Positions 24,482-31,759 of a DNA stretch of 58,077 nt are shown in pieces; the first letter of the stretch is position 1, and every line of letters starts with the position of its first letter. The position numbers were made by a program, and so were the translations under genes. Location of the stretch: NCBI GenBank assembly GCA_937902985.1, contig CALFNG010000477.1, positions 1 through 58,077 on the forward strand, written 5' to 3'. Under the pieces are notes generated by a model. It was not told the DNA's origin, did no database searches, and saw only the letters and a program-made list of their open reading frames with translations. Source of the stretch: an uncultured Myxococcales bacterium (GTDB lineage Bacteria; Myxococcota_A; Polyangia; Polyangiales; Polyangiaceae).

Positions 24482-25297
24482 CTAGATCGCGATGCGGGTG
24501 ATGGCGCCCGTTACCGCGGCGAGGGCCGACTCGATGGGGGACGAGACCGCCGCCGCCGCTGCATCCGCCGCCGCCGCCGCGCCGACGAGCCCGAAGCGTC
24601 GCTCGCGACGCTGGTAGCTGCCGATGGCGGCGAAGAGGTCGCTCTCGGAGAAGTCGGGCCAGAGCACGTCGGCGAAGTGCAGCTCGGCGTAGGCGAGGCC
24701 GTAGAGGAGGAAGTTCGAGATGCGCCGCTCGCCCCCCGTGCGAATCACGAGATCGGGGTCGCCGACCGAAAGGCTCGGCATGTGCGAGCGGAGCGAGTCG
24801 GTGGTCACGTCGTCGAGCTTGATGCGACCGGCGGCCACGGCCTTCGCAAGCTCGCGCGCCGCGTAGGCGATCTCTTCGCGGCCGCCGTAAGACAGCGCGA
24901 GCGTGAGCACCATGTCACCGTTGTTCTCGCTGTCGCGGCGGAGCGGGTCGAGCACGGCACGAACGAGCGCCGGCAGGCGGCCGAGGTTGCCGATGGCGTT
25001 GAGGCGGATGCCGTTGTCGAGGATCTCCTCGCGCTCGCCGAGGAGGAAGTCGCGTAGGAGCTGCATGAGCGCGTCGACCTCCTCTTCGGGTCGCGACCAG
25101 TTTTGCTCGCTGAAGGCGTAGAGGGTCAGCGCTCGCAAGCCCAGACGCCGCGCGAGACGGACAGTTCGCCGCACAGCCGCGGCGCCTTCGCGATGCCCCG
25201 CCGCCCGCGGTTGGCCGCGCGACTGTGCCCAGCGGCCATTCCCATCCATGATGATACCGACGTGCCCGGGGAGGTTCCGGGCTTCGACGAAGTCCAT
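24482..25297 (-). CDS. uppS: Di-trans,poly-cis-decaprenylcistransferase (isoprenyl transferase)
   Basis: A protein of 271 residues. Undecaprenyl diphosphate synthase condenses isopentenyl diphosphate units to make the lipid carrier of peptidoglycan and O-antigen. Clear motifs are HVGIIMDGNGRWAQSRG with the catalytic Asp, the RAAGHREGA block, LTLYAFSEQNWSRP, and the RTGGERRISNFLLY and DVLWPDF region. The C-terminus has an extra Ala-rich tail (AAAAADAAAAA) beyond the usual 240-250 residues. The start ATG gives the normal distance to the DGNGRWA motif. Confidence 0.95.
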   Translation of the reverse strand: MDFVEARNLPGHVGIIMDGNGRWAQSRGQPRAAGHREGAAAVRRTVRLARRLGLRALTLYAFSEQNWSRPEEEVDALMQLLRDFLLGEREEILDNGIRLNAIGNLGRLPALVRAVLDPLRRDSENNGDMVLTLALSYGGREEIAYAARELAKAVAAGRIKLDDVTTDSLRSHMPSLSVGDPDLVIRTGGERRISNFLLYGLAYAELHFADVLWPDFSESDLFAAIGSYQRRERRFGLVGAAAAADAAAAAVSSPIESALAAVTGAITRIAI

Positions 25298-25341
25298 GCT
25301 CGAGTTAGAGGCGAGGTAACACGAGGGCAAGGGACGGGCAA

Positions 25342-25836
25342 TCACGGCGGCGGCGACTCGAGCGGGAATAAAAGCACGAAGCTCGCCGGATGTTCGCGAG
25401 ACAGCCGAAAGAGGGTCGCTTTGTTGCTCAGACGAGCTTGTTGCGCAAGCTTGCGCAAGCTGTCGTAAGCGGGCCACCAGGCAAGCTTCTGCCAGACCGC
25501 GCCCGTGCCGACGAATTCGGGCACGATGAGGTCGATCGCGACGAAGCGCCCTTTCACCTCGGCCGCGAGCGCCGGCGCGTAGCTCCAGCGAGCGGCATCG
25601 TTCGAGGGGGCGAGGTCGTTGTGCAAGGTGCCGCCGTAGAGAACGACCATCTTGCCATGGTCGGGACCGTTGGCGTCGCGGGCGACCATTCGCGACGCCT
25701 GCTCGTGGGAGAGGCGCGCGATCGTGGTCAGCGAGACGTCGACCTGGTCGTCGCCTGCGTGCTGGAGCGCGTCGAGGTCGGCGCACGACGGGCGCAGCAT
25801 GTCGGGAACGATGCGCCTCCCTGTCTTCGTGTTCAT
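25342..25836 (-). CDS. Truncated ChaN-like (haem-binding uptake) protein, C-terminal part only
   Basis: A protein of 164 residues. The stretch GKMVVLYGGTLHNDL and the following FVAIDLIVPEFVG resemble, from memory, the C-terminal half of ChaN-like lipoproteins, which are roughly 300 residues long. An in-frame TAG lies just nine bases upstream of the ATG, and there is no signal peptide, so the N-terminal half is missing. AGGAGAGA directly precedes the ATG, so the fragment could still be translated. A direct repeat of TTGCGCAAGC lies within the gene. The family assignment is tentative; it may be a relic or a stand-alone small protein. Confidence 0.45.
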   Translation of the reverse strand: MNTKTGRRIVPDMLRPSCADLDALQHAGDDQVDVSLTTIARLSHEQASRMVARDANGPDHGKMVVLYGGTLHNDLAPSNDAARWSYAPALAAEVKGRFVAIDLIVPEFVGTGAVWQKLAWWPAYDSLRKLAQQARLSNKATLFRLSREHPASFVLLFPLESPPP

Positions 25837-25907
25837 TCTCTCCTAGCGCCGGACGGGTGCCGCGACCGTAACTTGCGGCGAGGCGCGCGGGCCGTATCCT
25901 GGCGGTC

Positions 25908-27356
25908 ATGACCGCTGTCGCCCAATCGAGTGAGGCCGCGAAGCCCGCGACCGCGAACGACCTGAACGCCGTCTTGACGCGGCTTCGCGAGGCGGGGCGA
26001 GCGGCGGGCGCGCCCACGTACGAGGCGCGCATCGAGGTGCTCGACGCGCTCGAGCGCGCGATTCACAAGCGCAAAGACGGCATGGTCACGGCGATCGCGC
26101 GCGACTTCGGCAACCGGTCGAAGCACGAGACGCTCGCGGCCGAGGTGTTCGTATTGCTCGCCGAGATTGCCCACGCCAAGCAGAACCTGCGCGACTGGAT
26201 GGAACCCGAGGACCGGCAGACCGGGTGGCAGTTCATGCCGGCCACGTGCCAGGTCGTCTACCAGCCGCTCGGCGTCGTCGGGATCATCTCGCCGTGGAAC
26301 TACCCGGTGAGCCTCGCGCTCGGGCCCCTCATCGCGGCGCTCGCTGCGGGCAACCGCGCGATGCTCAAGCCGAGCGAGCTCGTGCCCGAGACGGCCGAGC
26401 TGCTGCGCGACCTCGTGGCCGAGACGTTCCCTGAAGACCAGGTGACGGTCGTGACGGGCGGCTCCGAAGTAGGCGAGGCGTTCTCGAAGCTGCCGTTCGA
26501 TCACCTCGTCTTCACGGGGTCGACGCGCGTCGGCAAGATCGTGATGCGCGCCGCGAGCGACAACCTCGTGCCCGTGACCCTCGAGCTCGGGGGCAAGTCG
26601 CCGACGATCGTCGGCACCGACTTCGACGTCAAGGTCGCGGCCGAGCGGGTCATGAGCGGCAAGACGTTCAACGCCGGGCAGACGTGCATCGCGCCCGACT
26701 ACGCGCTCGTGCCGGCCGCGTCGCGCGAGGCCTTCGTCGACGCGTGCAAGGGGGCCGTGACGAAGATGTTCCCCACGCTCGAGAGGAACCCGGACTACAC
26801 GAGCGTCGTCAACGACAAGCACTTCGCGCGCGTCCGGTCGTACGTCGACGACGCGAAGACCCGCGGCGCCACCGTGGTCGAGCTCAATCCCGCGAACGAG
26901 ACCCTCGACCCGGCCTCGCGCAAGATGCCGCCGACGCTCGTGCTCGACCCGACCGACGAGATGCTCTGCATGCAGGAAGAGATCTTCGGTCCGGTCCTGC
27001 CGATCCTGACGTACACGCGCCTCGACGAGGCGATCGCCTACGTGAACGCCCATCCGCGACCGCTCGCGCTCTACTACTTCGGCCACGGGCGCGCGGCGAT
27101 CGACCGCGTGCTCGCCGACACCACGTCGGGCGGGGTGAGCATCAACGACACGATGCTGCACTTCGCTCAAGAAGACCTGCCCTTCGGCGGCGTCGGAGCG
27201 AGCGGAATGGGCGCCTACCACGCGCGCGAAGGGTTCCGGTCGCTGTCGATGCCGAAGCCCGTGTTCCGCCAGGCGCGCCTCAACACGGCCGGCCTCCTCC
27301 GACCGCCCTACGGCAAGCTCGCGGATCGGCTGCTGGGGTTCCTTATCGGTCGCTGA
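25908..27356 (+). CDS. Aldehyde dehydrogenase (coniferyl-aldehyde dehydrogenase-like)
   Basis: A protein of 482 residues of the NAD(P)-dependent aldehyde dehydrogenase superfamily, oxidising aldehydes to acids. Visible are GIISPWNYPVSLALGPLIAA, the cofactor-binding FTGSTRVGKIV, the general base in LELGGKSP, the catalytic Cys in NAGQTCIAPDY and the C-terminal QEEIFGPVLPI. The N-terminus and the C-terminal PFGGVGASGMGAYHAREGF are closest to the coniferyl-aldehyde/fatty-aldehyde group with a C-terminal hydrophobic tail (LADRLLGFLIG). It is divergent from the ChaN-like fragment. Confidence 0.92.
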   Translation: MTAVAQSSEAAKPATANDLNAVLTRLREAGRAAGAPTYEARIEVLDALERAIHKRKDGMVTAIARDFGNRSKHETLAAEVFVLLAEIAHAKQNLRDWMEPEDRQTGWQFMPATCQVVYQPLGVVGIISPWNYPVSLALGPLIAALAAGNRAMLKPSELVPETAELLRDLVAETFPEDQVTVVTGGSEVGEAFSKLPFDHLVFTGSTRVGKIVMRAASDNLVPVTLELGGKSPTIVGTDFDVKVAAERVMSGKTFNAGQTCIAPDYALVPAASREAFVDACKGAVTKMFPTLERNPDYTSVVNDKHFARVRSYVDDAKTRGATVVELNPANETLDPASRKMPPTLVLDPTDEMLCMQEEIFGPVLPILTYTRLDEAIAYVNAHPRPLALYYFGHGRAAIDRVLADTTSGGVSINDTMLHFAQEDLPFGGVGASGMGAYHAREGFRSLSMPKPVFRQARLNTAGLLRPPYGKLADRLLGFLIGR

Positions 27357-27390
27357 CGTAGAACCGGTGTTCGACGAGGGACCACGTCGA

Positions 27391-27780
27391 TTAGTTAGGC
27401 AGCGCTGGCGACAGGCAGAACCAGACTTCGCGGCGGGCGCCACATTGCGAGCAGCGGAGCCTCGCGACGCGAAGAATGTCCGTCGCTCTCTGCGTCCTCC
27501 GCGCCTCTGCGCCCGATCTCGTCTCGTCTCGGGGCGCCGTCGCCTCGCGGGGGACCGGGACCGCCGCGTGCTCGTCGAGCCGGTAGGGCGAACCGCAGCG
27601 CAGGCAGGTGAGCGCCAGGGCGTGGGGTTCGACCTGCGAGGCCGACTCGAGCGCGATGGGCCGGGACCGATCGCCGCCGGCCTCGAGCCGAGCGAGGCGC
27701 TCGAGGCCCTCGCCGAGCTTGTTCGCCGCCCGCTCGAAAGACCGGCGCTCCGCGCGCGGCGATAGCTTCTTTTTGGCCAC
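27391..27780 (-). CDS. Small zinc-ribbon protein carrying an in-frame repeat arm
   Basis: A protein of 129 residues with a GTG start. The N-terminus is a basic helix (MAKKKLSPRAERRSFERAANKLGE). Two CxxC knuckles, CLRCGSPYRLDEH and CSQCGARREVWFC, would bind one zinc. The roughly 45 residues between them are unusually long for a zinc ribbon, and part of that loop (SGAEARRTQRA) is encoded by a half copy of the window's palindromic repeat. The function is unknown. It is divergent from the oxidoreductase gene, with 24 bases between the starts. Confidence 0.65.
   Translation of the reverse strand: MAKKKLSPRAERRSFERAANKLGEGLERLARLEAGGDRSRPIALESASQVEPHALALTCLRCGSPYRLDEHAAVPVPREATAPRDETRSGAEARRTQRATDILRVARLRCSQCGARREVWFCLSPALPN
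27483..27530. repeat. Palindromic repeat relic C (single arm, within a gene)
   Basis: CTCTGCGTCCTCCGCGCCTC followed by TGCGCCCGATCTCG matches the right arm of the dispersed repeat, with substitutions (CCGATCTC for CCAATCTC). No matching left arm is visible nearby. It lies in frame inside the zinc-ribbon gene and contributes part of the loop between the two CxxC pairs. Confidence 0.75.
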
Positions 27781-27804
27781 GGCTCCATTCTAGTCGGCGC
27801 CGCC

Positions 27805-29445
27805 ATGACCCACGACGTCCTCGTCCTCGGTGCGGGCCACAACGGGCTCGTCGCCGCCGTCTTTCTCGCGCGGGCCGGCCTCCGGGTGATCGTCCTCGAA
27901 GAGAAGCCGACAGTCGGCGGCGCGTGCAAGACCGAGCGCCCCTTCGCGCGCGCGCCCGACCTGAAGGCGTCGACGGGAGCGTACTTGCTCGGCCTCATGC
28001 CGCCCGAGCTCATCGCCAAGCTCGGGATCGACGTGCCCGTCGTGCGCCGCGATCCCCACTACTTCTTGCCCACGATGCCGGGCGCCGGCGGCAAGTACCT
28101 CCTCTTCGGCTCCGACCGCGACGCGATGAAGCGCGGGTTCGCGCGCTTCTTCTCCGACCGCGACTGGAGAGCGAACGAGGCGCTACAGGCCGAGCTCGCC
28201 GCCATCCGAGCCGACGTGGCGGCCACGTGGCTCGCCGAACCGCTGTCGATCGAAGAGACAGCGGAGCGACACGTGCGCGCCGAGCTACGGAGCGCGTTCG
28301 TCGATCTGTGCCGCAAGCCGATCGCCGATTACCTCGCGCGCTTCGACTTCGAGAGCGATCTGCTCCGCGCGATGTACGCGGTGACCGACGGGTTCTCGGG
28401 CAGCACGGGCACGTGGAACACCCCCGGCACCGGCATGAACTTCCTCATCCACAACATGTGCCGCCTCCCCGGCTCCGACGGGACCTGGGCCCTCGTCCGC
28501 GGCGGAATGGGCACAGTCACCGCGCGCCTCGCCGACGCGGCCCGCGCCGCCGGCGCGACGATCGAGACCGGCGCCCGCGTCGAGCGCATTCTGGTCGAGC
28601 GAAACGGGTCGAGCGCGGCCGGAGGCGCCGTGCGAGGGGTCGTGCTCGACGACGGGTGCGAAGTGCGGGCGAGCACCGTCGTATGCAACGCCGACCCGTT
28701 CCGCATGCGCGAGCTCGTCGGGCGCACGCTCCTGCCCGGCGCGTACAACGCCCGCCTCGACGGGTACGCGCGCGACGGCACGACGATGAAGGTGAACCTC
28801 GCGCTCGCGGGCCTGCCGAAGTTCTGGTGCCTCGCGGCCGACGGAAACTACGAGGCGGCCTACGGACCGACGATTCATCTCCTGCCCGACGAGCGCGACG
28901 TGCTCGCGTCGCTCGAGCGCTCGTTCACCGACGTAAAGGCCGGGCGCCTCCCCGAGTTCCCGACCATCGAGTGGTACATTCACACGACGCTCGACCCGAC
29001 GATGAAAGACGAGCAAGGCCACCACAACAGCGCCCTCTTCGTGCAGTGGGTCCCCTACGCCCTCGGCGAGGGCAAGCACTGGGAGACCGAAGAAGCCAGT
29101 TACGTGAAGCACCTCCTGTCGATCTGCGATCGCTTCGCGCCGGGCACGAGCGAGCTCGTGGTCGACGCGATGGCGCTGACCCCGCCGAAGATCGAGCAGC
29201 ACTTCGGCATCACGCGGGGTCACATCCATCACGTCGACAACCAGTTCGGGTTCGCCGATCGCCTGCCCTACGCGACCCCGATCGCGGGCCTCTACTCGTG
29301 CAGCGCCGGGACGCACCCCGCGGGCAGCGTCATCGGCTGCGCCGGTCACAACGCGGCGATGCGCGTCCTCGCCGACCGCGGGTCGGCCGGCCGCTCCGTG
29401 GGCCGACCGGCCGGCCTCCCCCCGCCCAGCGGTCCACGCGGCTGA
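27805..29445 (+). CDS. FAD-dependent oxidoreductase, PYROXD2 / phytoene-desaturase-like
   Basis: A protein of 546 residues. The N-terminal Rossmann motif is VLVLGAGHNGLVAAVFLARAG, with the second-strand Glu in VIVLEEKPTVGGACKTE. The C-terminal FAD signature is PIAGLYSCSAGTHPAGSVIGCAGHNAA. The overall pattern (NTPGTGMNFLIHNMCR, LVRGGMGTVTARLADAARAAGATIETGARV) fits the NAD(P)/FAD-dependent group with bacterial CrtI/CrtO-like and PYROXD2-like enzymes. No carotenoid genes are near, so carotenoid desaturation is not supported and the substrate is unknown. It is coupled to aat by a one-base TGATG overlap. Confidence 0.9.
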   Translation: MTHDVLVLGAGHNGLVAAVFLARAGLRVIVLEEKPTVGGACKTERPFARAPDLKASTGAYLLGLMPPELIAKLGIDVPVVRRDPHYFLPTMPGAGGKYLLFGSDRDAMKRGFARFFSDRDWRANEALQAELAAIRADVAATWLAEPLSIEETAERHVRAELRSAFVDLCRKPIADYLARFDFESDLLRAMYAVTDGFSGSTGTWNTPGTGMNFLIHNMCRLPGSDGTWALVRGGMGTVTARLADAARAAGATIETGARVERILVERNGSSAAGGAVRGVVLDDGCEVRASTVVCNADPFRMRELVGRTLLPGAYNARLDGYARDGTTMKVNLALAGLPKFWCLAADGNYEAAYGPTIHLLPDERDVLASLERSFTDVKAGRLPEFPTIEWYIHTTLDPTMKDEQGHHNSALFVQWVPYALGEGKHWETEEASYVKHLLSICDRFAPGTSELVVDAMALTPPKIEQHFGITRGHIHHVDNQFGFADRLPYATPIAGLYSCSAGTHPAGSVIGCAGHNAAMRVLADRGSAGRSVGRPAGLPPPSGPRG

Positions 29446-30143
29446 TGCCCGTGCGCCGGCTCGGCCGCGCGCTCGCGTTCCCTCCGGTCGACGACGCGGA
29501 GGAGGGACTGCTCGCGATCGGCGGCGACCTCTCGCCCGAGCGCCTGCTCCTCGCGTACCGATCGGGCATCTTCCCCTGGTACGACGACCGCATGCCGATC
29601 CTCTGGCACTCGCCGGATCCGCGATGCGTGCTGCCCGTCGATCGCCTGCACGTCGGCCGCACGCTCCGGCGCGTGCTCGCGAAGGGCACTTACGAGATCC
29701 GCTACGACTCGGCCTTCGAGCGCGTGATCCGCGCCTGCCAGAAGACGGCGCGGCCCGGCCAGGACGGCACGTGGATCACCGACGCCATGGCGGACGCGTA
29801 CCTCCTCTTGAACCGCCTGGGCTACGCGCACTCGGTCGAGACCTGGCTCGACGGCAAGCTCGCCGGCGGCCTCTACGGGGTGTCGATCGGCCGCATGTTC
29901 TTCGGGGAGTCGATGTTCTCGTGGGCGCCGAACGCGTCGAAGATCGCCCTCGTGCGCCTCGCCGAGCGCCTGGCCGGCTGGGGGTTTCCGCTCATCGACG
30001 CGCAGGTGGCGACCGAACACACCCTCTCGATGGGCGCCGAAGAGTGGCCCCGCCGCGAGTTCATCGAGGCCCTCGGCCGCGAGCTCGCTCACCCGACGCG
30101 CCAGGGCTCATGGGCAAACGACGAGCCAGACCCCCTCCGCTGA
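29445..30143 (+). CDS. aat: Leucyl/phenylalanyl-tRNA--protein transferase
   Basis: A protein of 232 residues. It adds Leu or Phe from tRNA to N-terminal Arg/Lys, marking proteins for ClpS/ClpAP degradation. Diagnostic motifs are LLAIGGDLSPERLLLAYRSG, GIFPWY, LWHSPDPRCVL, GGLYGVSIGRMFFGESMFS and PLIDAQVATEHTLSMGAEEWPR. The length is normal. The start overlaps the stop of the oxidoreductase gene by one base, so they share a transcript although no functional link is known. Confidence 0.96.
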   Translation: MPVRRLGRALAFPPVDDAEEGLLAIGGDLSPERLLLAYRSGIFPWYDDRMPILWHSPDPRCVLPVDRLHVGRTLRRVLAKGTYEIRYDSAFERVIRACQKTARPGQDGTWITDAMADAYLLLNRLGYAHSVETWLDGKLAGGLYGVSIGRMFFGESMFSWAPNASKIALVRLAERLAGWGFPLIDAQVATEHTLSMGAEEWPRREFIEALGRELAHPTRQGSWANDEPDPLR

Positions 30144-30190
30144 GGCTCTATTCGACTGTCTTCCCGTCTTCTTGTTCAACCCCTCTCGTC

Positions 30191-30760
30191 TCAGCGAGCC
30201 AAGACGAGATAGACGATGGGCACCGCGGCCCCGGCGGCGACGAAGAACGCGCCGCGGCCGACGAGGCCTTTCTTGCCGGCGATCATGAACAGGCCGGAGA
30301 CGGCGAGAAAGAGCAGGCCCACGGCGTAGGCGTCGGCGAAGTACTTCCAGGCCTTCTTGCCGCGGTTCAGGTGGAGCCAGTTGGCGGCCCTCAAGAAGAA
30401 GCGCGGCTTCTGGCCTTCGTCGACCACGTGACCGGTGGCCACCGCGACGTGCAGCGTGCGGTGCTCGAAGAGCACTTCGAACTCGTCGCCCTCGCGGTAC
30501 GCCTCGCGCGGCGCCTCGGCGATGCCGAGCCTGGCGAGAACGAGCGCCTTCGCCGCGTCGTCGTCGTCGGGCAAGGGCGCGCCGAGCTCGTGGGTCGACG
30601 ACGACGCGGTGAAGTTCGGGTCCCAGTCGGCCACGTGATTCACCGCGAGGCCGCTGAGCGCGTAGACGACCGTCAAGCCGACGGCCGCATAGCCCACGTC
30701 GCGGTGAAAGGCGCGAAGCCACGCCCGCCAGTGAAAGCGTCTCCTGCCGGCGTCTGCCAT
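30191..30760 (-). CDS. PepSY-associated membrane protein, partner of the molybdoenzyme
   Basis: A protein of 189 residues. The first helix is AWLRAFHRDVGYAAVGLTVVYALSGLAVNH, with a His (FHRDVGY) at the usual place for haem-binding PepSY-TM proteins. A periplasmic domain with EVLFEHRTLHVAVATGHV and a WLHLNRGKKAWKYFADAY block then leads to two C-terminal helices (AVGLLFLAVSGLFMIAG and GRGAFFVAAGAAVPIVYLVL). It starts five bases after the molybdoenzyme stop, so it probably anchors that enzyme or feeds it electrons, as MsrQ does for MsrP. It is not MsrQ itself. Confidence 0.85.
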   Translation of the reverse strand: MADAGRRRFHWRAWLRAFHRDVGYAAVGLTVVYALSGLAVNHVADWDPNFTASSSTHELGAPLPDDDDAAKALVLARLGIAEAPREAYREGDEFEVLFEHRTLHVAVATGHVVDEGQKPRFFLRAANWLHLNRGKKAWKYFADAYAVGLLFLAVSGLFMIAGKKGLVGRGAFFVAAGAAVPIVYLVLAR

Positions 30761-30765
30761 GCCCG

Positions 30766-31503
30766 TCAGCTGTACCGCTCTTCGCGCCAGGGGTCCGCGT
30801 GGTTGTGGTAGCCGCGCGTCTCCCAGAAGCCCGGCGCGTCGGCCGAGACGAAGCGAATTCCCGTGAGCCACTTGGCGCTCTTCCAGAAGTACAGATCCGG
30901 AACGAGGGCGCGCACCGGGGCGCCGTGCGCGCGGGCGAGGGGCGTCCCCTCGAGGCGGTGCGCGATGAGCACGTTGGGGGCGAGGGCCTCGCGGAGCGGC
31001 ACGTTCGACGTGTAGCCCCCCGCCGCCTCGAAGACGACGTGATGCGCGCTCGGCTTCACCTTCGCGGCGGCCGCGAGGTCGGCGACGCGCACCCCCGTGA
31101 AGCGGGCGTCGAGCACGGTCCACTTGGTCACGCAGTGAACGTCGCACGCCTGGTCGACCTGCGGCATCGCGAGCATTCCGGCGAAATCGAGCTTGAACGG
31201 CGCGTCGACCTCGCCGTGCACGTCGAGCCGCCAGCCGCCGGGGCTGGGGTCGCCCTCGTCGCCCCCCATGGGCCGCAGGCGCTTCAGGAGGTACTGATTA
31301 GGCGGCAGGCGGGGGCGCCCGTCGGGCCGCAAGGTCGCGCGCGCCTTGCGCTCTTCGTTCTCGTCGGCGAGCGCGTAGGCCCCCCCTCCGAGAACGAGCG
31401 CGACGGTCCCGGCGCCGGCCAGCGCGGCGCTCACGAAGGCGCGGCGCCGCATCGAGGGCACGAAGAGCTCGTAGCCGAGCTCGGACTGTCGGCCGGACTT
31501 CAC
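30766..31503 (-). CDS. Sulfite-oxidase-fold molybdopterin oxidoreductase (MsrP-like)
   Basis: A protein of 245 residues. A twin-arginine-like N-terminus (MRRRAFVSAALAGAG) suggests folded export by Tat. The oxidoreductase domain has the Mo-ligand Cys in CDVHCVTKWTV, then GVRVADLAAAAKVKP, VVFEAAGGYTSNVPL, LAHRLEGTPL-like APNVLIAHRLEG, and GAPVRALVPDLYFWKSAKW. The substrate (methionine sulfoxide, sulfite or other) is open. The GTG start has AGAGG eight bases upstream; ATG 31452 is an alternative. Its cofactor could be made by the molybdopterin genes at 55-58 kb. Confidence 0.9.
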   Translation of the reverse strand: MKSGRQSELGYELFVPSMRRRAFVSAALAGAGTVALVLGGGAYALADENEERKARATLRPDGRPRLPPNQYLLKRLRPMGGDEGDPSPGGWRLDVHGEVDAPFKLDFAGMLAMPQVDQACDVHCVTKWTVLDARFTGVRVADLAAAAKVKPSAHHVVFEAAGGYTSNVPLREALAPNVLIAHRLEGTPLARAHGAPVRALVPDLYFWKSAKWLTGIRFVSADAPGFWETRGYHNHADPWREERYS

Positions 31504-31533
31504 GTTTTCGCCTCTCTCTCCCGCCCGGCGCCT

Positions 31534-31562
31534 CTGTCACGTTCACGTTCGCTGTCACGTTC
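31534..31562. promoter_or_regulatory. Direct repeats between the molybdoenzyme and sensor kinase genes
   Basis: CTGTCACGTTC occurs twice with an 18-base period, and the shorter unit CACGTTC occurs three times. They lie 31-59 bases upstream of the molybdoenzyme start in a divergent 256-base region shared with the histidine kinase gene. They could be a tandem regulator-binding site. No other gene or RNA is evident in that region. Confidence 0.35.
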
Positions 31563-31759
31563 GCCCGAACCGCGCATGCCACCGATTACGCGCGTCCGCG
31601 CCGCAGGTTACACGCGCCTCGGCGCCCACACCGGCGCTGGCGAGTCCTGCGGGTCCTGGCGACCCAGCCGGCCCGGCGACCTGTGCGCGCGGGAGTCGGG
31701 GGAGCGAGCACTCCCTCAGCTTGACGCACTCGGGGTGCGGCGGCGAATCTGACGCGAAT

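Noticed and set aside
25439-25462. Palindrome GCTTGCGCAAGC as an operator
   Set aside because: It lies inside the ChaN-like coding fragment and is explained by a direct repeat of TTGCGCAAGC; no promoter is associated with it.
27805-29445. Carotenoid biosynthesis gene (crtI)
   Set aside because: The fold matches but no phytoene synthase or other crt gene is near, and the motifs fit the wider PYROXD2-like group equally well.
31721-31759. Upstream TTG start for the hybrid histidine kinase
   Set aside because: The 13 added residues have no conserved character and the ATG at 31760 places the first PAS domain normally.
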